64,000 bases of DNA from Blumeriella jaapii (taxonomy: Eukaryota > Ascomycota > Leotiomycetes > Helotiales > Drepanopezizaceae): the NCBI GenBank assembly GCA_009599575.1, contig VWND01000073.1:1054001-1118000 (forward strand). The letters are read 5' to 3'. Position numbers and translations under genes: made by a program. Below, one piece after another: positions 56,830 through 64,000 of this stretch (position 1 is the first letter of the stretch; every line of letters starts with the position of its first letter). The notes beneath the pieces were generated by a model. That model worked only from the letters and a program-made list of their open reading frames with translations, was not told the origin of the DNA and made no database searches.

Positions 56830-58011
56830 TTATACGTGAGCCTGAGCCTGAACCTGGACCTGCGTGGCGACGGTGCCTATCGGCCTCTCGACGAACTCCA
56901 TCACGCCCTCCACGATGCTCTTCCGCGCCGGCTCGCTCGCCGGTTTCGCGCCCGCGAGGTAGTTCAGCCAGACGAGCCGCGAGATCCGCTCATCCCCCAC
57001 GCGGCCCAGCCTGACCGGGCCAACCTTGCCGTCATCGTACCAGCCCGTCATGGCACCCCTCCCATCCCGCGAGAGCAGCAGCTCCTTGCCCTTGGGCATG
57101 CTGCCCCTGTTCAGCAGCGTCTTCAGCTCCGCCACGCCCTTCCCAAAGGCCTCGTCCCCGTAGCGCGCGCCGTCCTGGCCGGCCTTGTTCGTCAGGGTGC
57201 GCACCCACGCGTCCCGCAGATGCTTGAAATCCGTGTTCTTGCACGGCACGATCCGCACCAGCGTCCGCACGCCCGCGCGCTCCAGCACCTCGCTCCAGAT
57301 GCGCACGCCCTCCTCCTGGTCGTACAGCTTCCGGCGCAGCTCCTCCCTCTCGCCCTTCACCAGCGAGCTGGCCCCCGTCGCGATCTGCGCGATGAGCGCC
57401 TGCTGCAGCGCCGCGATGTCATCCGTCGCCACGTACAGACCCACCACGTACACCTCCACGCCCAGGAACGTCACGGTGCGCAGCCCGACCCCGAGGAGCT
57501 GGTACTCGGCCACGCCCTCACCCGCGCGCTCGGCATCCGCGAACTCCAGCACGCGGGGAAAAGTCGGGATGGTGCTCGTCCCCGTGGGCACCACGTCGGG
57601 GATCTCCTCCGGCTCCTCGCCCAACTTCTGCACCACGACCTTGCGCTCGCGCCCCAGCGCCACGAGCGGGTCGGCGTCCCGGCCGGGGGGGGCGTCCAGC
57701 TTCGCGGGCGGCACTTGCATGGCGGTCAGGTAGATGGCGACCATGCCGAAGAGGACGCCGGCAGCGGCGTACGAGGCGCGGCGCTTGTAGTAGGCACGGC
57801 GGGTGGCTTCGAGGCGGTGCAGGGCGATGGGGTCCATGGGGACGCGTCGGGGCGGTGGGGAGTGGGTGTTGAGATGGGCGTTGGAGTTGGAGGAGAGGTG
57901 TCTGGGGTGAGGGAGGCGTTGCGGGTGGCATGGTGGTGAGTGGTGAAGATGGAGATGGAGTCGGGGGTGAGGCCGGCAGAGCCGTGAGATGGTGGGTGTG
58001 CGAAGAGACAT
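56830..58011 (-). CDS. Chalcone isomerase-fold mitochondrial protein, AIM18-like
   Basis: A single exon of 393 codons from the ATG at 58011. The N-terminus is rich in Arg, Ser, His and Pro without acids (MSLRTPTISRLCRPHPRL), fitting a mitochondrial presequence. A membrane segment follows (ASYAAAGVLFGMVAIYLTAM, about residue 80). The CHI-fold domain starts near FPRVLEFADAE and includes LLGVGLRTVTFLGVEVYVVGLY, the hallmark of fungal AIM18/AIM46 proteins. VRTLVRIVPCKNTDFKHLRD, then FGKGVAELK and a GKELLLSRDGRG block complete it. In yeast these proteins bind haem in mitochondria and are not true chalcone isomerases. The middle and end have high GC and no frame breaks. Confidence 0.92.
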   Translation of the reverse strand: MSLRTPTISRLCRPHPRLHLHLHHSPPCHPQRLPHPRHLSSNSNAHLNTHSPPPRRVPMDPIALHRLEATRRAYYKRRASYAAAGVLFGMVAIYLTAMQVPPAKLDAPPGRDADPLVALGRERKVVVQKLGEEPEEIPDVVPTGTSTIPTFPRVLEFADAERAGEGVAEYQLLGVGLRTVTFLGVEVYVVGLYVATDDIAALQQALIAQIATGASSLVKGEREELRRKLYDQEEGVRIWSEVLERAGVRTLVRIVPCKNTDFKHLRDAWVRTLTNKAGQDGARYGDEAFGKGVAELKTLLNRGSMPKGKELLLSRDGRGAMTGWYDDGKVGPVRLGRVGDERISRLVWLNYLAGAKPASEPARKSIVEGVMEFVERPIGTVATQVQVQAQAHV

Positions 58012-59457
58012 TGTAAGGGTTGTGGGTTGTGTGGGAGAGGAGAGAACGGGGCGACAGAGAGAGAAAGAAGATGAGATGGTGGAGGGACGTCGGTGGTTCT
58101 GAGAATAAGTTGAGGCGCGATGGCGGATGCGCTTGCGCTTGCGCTTATCCACTTGGAGCTCTCCCCGGATTCTCGCTTCTTTTCTGGCGTGCCGAGTGTC
58201 GATACTCACAGGACTGAAGCTCCAAACTTTGCAGCACTTGGCTTCCAAAAGGCTCCCAGTCCGTGACGTGAGTCCATACCAGAGAAACTCGCAAGACTCA
58301 ATCAAGATGCACAGCATTTTGCGGGGTGTTTTGTGCTGTCTTGCGGGTGTACTTCTAATATTGGTTGTTGCTAAGGTATTGTTATCATTTCACTCTACTG
58401 ATCACACAGCTGCGTGATACCGAACTGCGTGAAAGGCAAGGTGTGATGGCATTCTGTCTTATGCTTCGGCTTCCCGGTATGCAATTGTCTTACCCAATGG
58501 CATTTGTAACATGCCCAACAGGAGATCGCTACGCGTTCGACCAGACCCCCTACCCCGCTTCACCTTGGACTATCAATAGCCATAGTTAACTGCGTCTCGA
58601 ACGCAAGCCATGTGATTTTCCACTCTACAGTAGCTACTTGGATCGAGAGGAGACCCTGGGACGCTGAAACTCATAGGACTTTGGCTATTCAGTGTGGTTA
58701 GATCGCTGTTGTACAACGGCATCGGGAAGCGGCCCGGGACTTGATCTTTAGGAGGTTTTATCTTGAATGAGATGGTCGCGTCTTGGGCGCTTTAGATGAA
58801 ACTAGTAGCCTTCTAGTTGCGTATGTGTACCTTTTGGCGTGCGTCTGGAATCGCTGGGAAGCGTGTTATTGGTTGAATGGCGACTGGTGTTGATTTTCCG
58901 TTTGATGCTCCGTTTGATGCTAGATCGTGGATGGATAGCGGCTGCGTGGGATCATGAAAAGAGCGATCGAGAAGCTCGATTGCAATAGATTGTCTTGCAC
59001 ACATTCCTTCGAAGGGGGTTCACGTTTTCCGTTCATTGTGTTCGATGCAGAGTCAGGTCAAATCCTCCGTCGGGTCAAGTCGCTGACTAAGCATCCCTTA
59101 GCGTCGCAGATGTGACCCCAAACGATCTGATCGCAAAACACTAAACGCCCTTCAACCAACGACAACTACAATCCCCAACAGCTCTGTTGAGATCCACAGG
59201 AACCAACATCCGATCATGGGATATCGCTTCTGCTGGATCTAATATACGCGTAGGCGGCCAGCGAAAAAGCCCTTTCCACGAGGCTGAGGGGCTCCCGTTA
59301 TCCCTCCTTCGAACACCTCGAAGCCTTTCGCAGGACAATCACAGCCCCCAACCGAGCGTACCTTCTACTAGCCATCACTCGAGATTAAATAATCAATCTG
59401 CCCCTGATCTGACTCCCTCGCTTTCTTCCTTCCTCCACGATCTTCGCCTTCGACATC
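58012..59457. other. Intergenic, no gene seen
   Basis: 5' flank of the AIM18-like gene and 5' leader of GRR1. The short frames in between have no domain. The 300 bp before 59458 are pyrimidine-rich like a fungal promoter/leader. Confidence 0.55.
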
Positions 59458-61449
59458 ATGAGATCCTCTCCGCAGCAGCAACCCATGGCGCCCCTCGAGA
59501 CCCAAGAATCTTACCGTGCTCCTACCGACGCAGATGGCGATTCGCAATCCTCCTCGAGCAACTCGCCAGCCCGTGCAGACTACGAGGAATCGGACTTCTA
59601 TGCCGGCAACAATGACTCCCAATCCTCCATCGGGGTCCCCACGTTCCAGGATATGGCCGTGACGGAGGAAAGCTGCGAGACGGCGTCGAACCGCCTGCCA
59701 GCGGAGGTCCTGATCGCCATGTTCTCGAAGCTCAGTAGCTCACAAGACTTGCTGAACTGCATACTGGTTTCGAAGAAATGGGCTCGAAACGCTGTTGATC
59801 TTCTCTGGCATCGACCATCGTGTACGACTTGGACACGACATGGCTCCATTTGCAACACCCTTATCAAAGAAAACCCTTACTTCGCATACCGAGACTTCAT
59901 CAAGCGGCTCAATCTGGCCCAGCTTGCAGACAGCTGTAGCGATGGCAGTGTCCTGGCTCTGCAACTGTGCAACAGAATCGAGCGACTGACTCTGACCAAC
60001 TGTGGTGGGCTTACGGATTCGGGAATCGGCGGGCTTCTCGATGGCAGCTCCAATCTGTTGGCTTTGGATATCTCTGGGGTCACTGAAGTCACGGAGGCTT
60101 CCATGTACAGGCTTGCAGCAAATTGCCAAAAGTTGCAAGGTCTAAATATCTCGGGGTGCACCAAGATCTCCAACGCATCTATGATCGATGTGGCCGAGCG
60201 CTGCAGATACTTAAAGAGGGTATGACACCACCTTGCATTATACCGTACCCTATACTGACTCTCCATCTAGCTCAAGCTCAATGATTGTGAGCAACTCGAA
60301 GATTCTGCCATCACAGCCTTCGCCGAGAACTGCCCCAATATCCTTGAAATTGATCTTCACCAGTGCAGGTTTATTGGCAATGAACCCGTTACCGCTCTTA
60401 TCCAGAATGGTCAAGCCTTGCGTGAACTCCGACTCGCCAACTGCGAGCAGATATCTGACGAAGCCTTCTTGCCTCTGTCCTTTAACAAGACCTTCGAGCA
60501 TCTGCGGATTCTGGATCTTACAAGCTGTGTCCGTTTGACCGATCGCGCCGTTGAGAAGATCATCGGTGTGGCTCCTCGCCTGAGAAACCTGGTCTTTGCG
60601 AAATGCAGAAATTTAACGGACAATGCTGTCAACAGTATCAGCAGACTCGGAAAGAACCTTCATTACCTTCATCTGGGACACTGCAGCCAAATCACCGATG
60701 TTGCTGTCAAAAAGCTTGTGGCATCCTGCAACCGCATACGCTATATTGATCTCGGATGCTGTACCCATTTGACGGACAACTCGGTCGTGGAGCTAGCCAC
60801 CCTTCCAAAATTGAGAAGAATCGGGCTTGTGAAGTGCTCCAATATTACTAATGAGAGTGTCCTCGCTCTGGCCCGCAAGCGTGGTCCCCTGGAACACAAC
60901 CCAAGCAGTTGCCTCGAGAGAGTCCACCTTAGCTACTGCATCAACTTGACTCTGAACGTACGTCTTCCGTACTTCTTGTCCAGATCCAGCTGACACATGA
61001 GCCAGAGCATCGTCACCCTCCTCAATAACTGTCCAAAGTTGACTCATCTGAGTTTGACTGGTGTTCAAGCTTTCCTCCGGCCTGACTTGGAACAGTTCTG
61101 CCGAGACGCTCCTCCAGGTACGTTGTATCGGCTATCACAGGCTTGATTCCATGCTCATACGTTTGTTATAGAATTTACCGAGCACCAAAGAAACGTTTTC
61201 TGCGTGTTTTCTGGGATGGGTGTCTTAGGTCTCCGAACCCATCTCAACAGCCTCGCGCCCGCGGAAGGCGGCTACGACGCGTCCGTCGACGGCGGTTTCG
61301 ACGACGACGATGACCGGACGATGACCGGCATGGGAGGCGCCACTGCGATGATGGGCGCGACCGTGTTGAATGCCGATGACGAGGATGGTGATGGGGACGA
61401 AGAACTCGAGGATGCCGAAGGCATAAACTTCGGTGGCCACGGTCAATGA
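59458..61449 (+). CDS. grr1: F-box/LRR substrate receptor of SCF ubiquitin ligase, GRR1
   Basis: Four exons (59458-60219, 60271-60957, 61006-61117, 61172-61449) give 612 residues. The introns are 51, 48 and 54 bp with consistent phase. A Ser-rich N-terminus is followed by the F-box (about residues 79-119: NRLPAEVLIAMFSKL, then VSKKWARNAVDLLW). About a dozen Cys-type leucine-rich repeats run to about residue 520 (LTLTNCGGLTDSGI, LNISGCTKISNASM, LDLTSCVRLTDRAV, LGHCSQITDVAV, and so on). THLSLTGVQAFLRPDLEQFC is the capping segment conserved in GRR1 orthologues. The tail is acidic and Gly-rich. The F-box binds Skp1 and the repeats bind phosphorylated targets such as cyclins and nutrient-signalling proteins. 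Confidence 0.95.
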
Positions 61450-62147
61450 GAAGGTTCTCGTCCAGGAGTCGATCAGCCCCAACCCAAGGAGTCGAGACCG
61501 CTTATTTGAAGTACGCATGTATGTATGTGATAAGAAGAGAGGCCGACCAGGGCATTCATTGCAACGGGTACGATGCACGCAAGGAAGGCAGGACACGTGT
61601 CACGAAACATTGTCATTCGATCGATATCCTAAGGTCTGGTCACGGGCAACACGGAAACCTTTCCCCGCCGCCTGACTTGATTCCCTATATCTAGACTGGT
61701 ACCGCACCAGAACGCGCCAGACGACACCCCTTCTTCTTTGTTCACAGGGGGGTCTGGAATGGTGGAAGAGGGCTTGGAGGGGAGAGGGAGAGGGAGAGGG
61801 GGAGGGAAGAGGTGTGAAGTACTGGCGTTATGGATGGATCGATAGCTGGACGGCTGGTTGGGACTCACGAATGCAATACAGCTGATGTCACCTCAGGTCC
61901 GATGTCTGTGTTGAAAAAAGATTGAGCAATGGACTTTAGCGTTTCGATCTTTTCTCTACTTCGATCTTTCTGTCTCATCTGTCTTGCGTTCTTGATCCTT
62001 GCAAGTGCTTAGCCGTACAATCCGTCTGAATATTGCGTTCCATTCATCATCCTTTCCTTCCGGACCTCTTCTTTTGCAATGCGCTGCGACTCCCTCCTCC
62101 ACGTCCGTTTTCTTGCCACAACGCTTTGCCCCTCTCTCGCCCACCCC
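61450..62147. other. Convergent intergenic region
   Basis: Holds the 3' ends of GRR1 (plus) and of the PPxY membrane gene (minus). A GGGAGAGGGAGAGG purine run lies at 61780-61810. No gene seen. Confidence 0.6.
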
Positions 62148-62648
62148 CTAGGCTCTTCCCTCCATGTTACCCACACTCTCCTGTCGAGCGTGAGAGCGAG
62201 GATAGGCGCCAAGCTCCATTCCAATCTCGTCCTCCCCCCCCTGGCCGCTTGGTCCGACCCCCGCGTGAGCTGGTCCTGACATGTATCCTGGTGGCTCGAC
62301 TCCTCCCTCCCCCTCCTCCCCCTCGTGCTCCTTGTACAGTGGCAAAACCGACACGTTGGACTGGCCGGCAATGCTACCGCTGTCGGCGACGTCGGATACG
62401 GACGAGTCAGCGCCGGTGCTGGCGTGGCCCTGGTCGTCGGCGTGGTCGTCGGCGTGGCCGTGGCCGTGGACGTGGGCGTGGGCGTGGATGCAGTCCTCCA
62501 AGAATGGCTTGATGAAGAGGATGCAGATGGCGATGAGACCGATGGCGAAGATGGTGCTGAGGATGGAGATGACAGCAAGTCTAACACTCGGAGAGGTGCT
62601 AACCGCCGGGTTGCGATACCCGTCCGTGGTCACCCAAACTGCCGCCAT
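62148..62648 (-). CDS. Small single-pass membrane protein with PPxY motif (PY-A)
   Basis: 166 codons from the ATG at 62648, one exon. A short N-terminus is followed by one membrane segment (residues 23-50, LAVISILSTIFAIGLIAICI). Then comes a His/Asp-rich stretch (HAHAHVHGHGHADDHADDQG, about residues 55-75) that could bind metal ions. The tail is acidic and Gly-rich, with PLYKEHE (about 103-109) and a PPGY motif (about 119-122). PPxY motifs recruit Nedd4/Rsp5 ubiquitin ligases, and small fungal membrane proteins with them often act as Rsp5 adaptors. This role is inference. The YKEHE box and PPxY are shared with the next gene (63558-63884). Confidence 0.7.
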   Translation of the reverse strand: MAAVWVTTDGYRNPAVSTSPSVRLAVISILSTIFAIGLIAICILFIKPFLEDCIHAHAHVHGHGHADDHADDQGHASTGADSSVSDVADSGSIAGQSNVSVLPLYKEHEGEEGEGGVEPPGYMSGPAHAGVGPSGQGGEDEIGMELGAYPRSHARQESVGNMEGRA

Positions 62649-63557
62649 TCTGGGCCTTGTAGTGAATTATTCTCAAACTCTTTGATGGTGGTTTGGAGGA
62701 GATGGATGTTGGGTGTTGGAGAGTTGAGTGAGAGTGGTGGTGTTCGGTTCAGGGTGTTGGAGATGTGAAGAACGAGAACGCGAACGCGAATGTGTGGAGC
62801 GTGGTAGGGTTGACGTTAGGGCCTGGTGCCTATGGAGTGTGGCTAGTAGGTTGAGTTTCGAATCTCTCTCAGTATTGACTCTTTCTTTCGAATGAGGAGA
62901 TATGAAGGATGACAGTGGCTGACTGTGATCAGGCAGGATACCACAAGTCAAGAAGGTAGGTACCAAACTCAGCAACGGTGAACATGGGATGCAGGTCGGG
63001 TCTAGTAAATCAGAGCTCGAACAAGAATAAACTAACATGTTCAAGCTGGAATATCTAGCTGACCCAAACTTTCTTTGCAGTCATTGAAGTAGTTGCGCCT
63101 GCTATTCTACTTGCTTGTTTTCGAGATATGTTATAGATAGATCTGTCGAAACTGCAACACTTGATAGTCTTGGCCGTAGATCCACTACCCTGGCTATATG
63201 TACATGACATGTCCAGTGTAATACGATACTAAGCAAGCAAACCATATGGACTTTTACATTCTCGTAACCTTAGTGGACTTATCTCCAAGTCTGGAGTTCC
63301 TGATCAACTCTGATCATGTTTACACGTTAGTAGCAGCAGGGATCTAAGCGAGAAGTCGACCTCAGCACATATACAATCGGGTACTTGCAAAAACACTCTA
63401 TTAACGTCTAGAGTTCTTCTCCTCAAGAGATACACATCAGCCAGCTATCATACGGCCAACAAGTACCAATAACCACGCCTCATACCATCTCAATCCGTCC
63501 ACCTCTCAGCAACAGACACGTCACCAAAGCAGCATCTCCATCTCCAGCTCCAGCTCC
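62649..63557. other. Intergenic between the two PPxY genes
   Basis: Promoter and leader of PY-A (GGTGTTGG-type purine-rich sequence to about 62790), then mixed AT-balanced sequence with no gene-like frame. Confidence 0.6.
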
Positions 63558-63884
63558 TCACGTCTCAAGCTCCTCATAAGCCGGGGGCGCCTCACCCACA
63601 TACTCTTCAACCTCAGGAAACATGTGTCCCAAGTCCCGACTCTCGTGCTCCTTGTACGCCGGCGGGGGCGAAGACGAAACTCTCGCTCGGTGAACAATTG
63701 GCCGCTGCTCCCACGCGGCCGCTCTTCTCCCGTCTTGCTCCTGTTGCAGTTGCAACTTTTTGAGGTCACGCGCGTGCTTCGCAATGAGGAGCGTACAGGT
63801 GAGGATCACGGCCAGGGTGATGAGGATCTGCCCGTAGGGGGTGTGTGTCCTCTCGGGATGGTTGGGAGAGGGGGGTGTGGACAT
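63558..63884 (-). CDS. Small single-pass membrane protein with two PPAY motifs (PY-B)
   Basis: 108 codons from the ATG at 63884. Residues 18-35 (GQILITLAVILTCTLLIA) form one membrane segment. A basic, Gln-rich stretch (KHARDLKKLQLQQEQDGRR) follows, and the tail has two PY motifs: SPPPAYKEHES (about residues 72-82) and APPAYEELE at the very end. Topology with a short N-terminus and cytosolic tail would expose both motifs to a Nedd4/Rsp5-type ligase. YKEHE is also in PY-A, and its coding DNA is identical over 16 bp (CTCGTGCTCCTTGTAC on the plus strand at about 62327 and 63643). The two are probably related by duplication. Function is unproven. Confidence 0.7.
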   Translation of the reverse strand: MSTPPSPNHPERTHTPYGQILITLAVILTCTLLIAKHARDLKKLQLQQEQDGRRAAAWEQRPIVHRARVSSSPPPAYKEHESRDLGHMFPEVEEYVGEAPPAYEELET

Positions 63885-64000
63885 GTTTGCGTTGTTGGGG
63901 GTTTTTTTCCAGCGGCTTTCTTTATTTGGTTGGAAGGAGGGTTTGGGAAAGGAAATGGAGGGTTGTGAGGTTTTGAGAGAGGGATGGATTTTTGGAATTT

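Noticed and set aside
56836..57939. 367-codon plus-strand frame
   Set aside because: Opposite-strand shadow of the AIM18-like gene; His/Arg/Pro-rich translation typical of GC-rich antisense frames.

Overview
The window looks like nuclear DNA of a filamentous ascomycete (Pezizomycotina, most likely Sordariomycetes). The grounds are short GT-AG introns (48-180 bp) with CTAAC/CTGAC-like branch points, a stand-alone 5S rRNA gene, a HET-domain gene, small single-pass membrane genes, and an AT-rich retrotransposon block whose decay (C:G to T:A, catalytic residues lost) fits repeat-induced point mutation (RIP). The genus cannot be named from the sequence alone.

Layout. (1) 1-17572 is a transposon graveyard with no host gene. 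It resolves into a three-level nest of Ty3/gypsy elements. An old plus-strand element (1-3285, continuing at 17060-17572) was hit by a second copy of the same family in the opposite orientation (3286-17059, 413-bp LTRs, 5-bp target duplication). That copy was then hit by a younger, unrelated Ty3/gypsy element (5917-12320, 266-bp LTRs, target duplication ATCGA). Both copies of the older family carry an alanine-rich ORF antisense to pol, between pol and the 3' LTR. (2) 17573-23389 is gene-poor and holds a 5'-truncated, inactivated LINE (18987-21444) with a 14-bp target duplication and a CAT-repeat tail. (3) 23390-33240 has a multi-pass membrane protein with a DUF3431 C-terminus, a CE3-like SGNH esterase with a GPI-type tail and a second LINE tail inserted just past its stop, and a HET-domain gene with a frame break. 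(4) 33240-47800 is dominated by microsatellites (TACAGTAC-, CTAC-, ATG-, TACATACTG- and CATACAGTC-type). Within it lie a secreted/GPI-type DUF7729-like gene, a TA-flanked 535-bp MITE, the 5S rRNA gene and a small membrane-protein gene. (5) 47804-63884 is ordinary gene space: an acyl-CoA synthetase, ribosomal protein uL13 (RPL16), a BAG-domain Hsp70 co-chaperone, a dithiol glutaredoxin, an AIM18-like chalcone-isomerase-fold mitochondrial protein, the F-box/LRR protein GRR1, and two small related membrane proteins with PPxY motifs.

The host genes do not form a cluster or pathway; they look like independent genes on both strands. Three of them (HET, DUF7729-like, acyl-CoA synthetase) are intact apart from one single-base frame break each. 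This points either to early pseudogenes or to residual assembly indels. Exon boundaries were derived by hand from splice signals and phase consistency. Functions rest on recognised family motifs, not on database searches.
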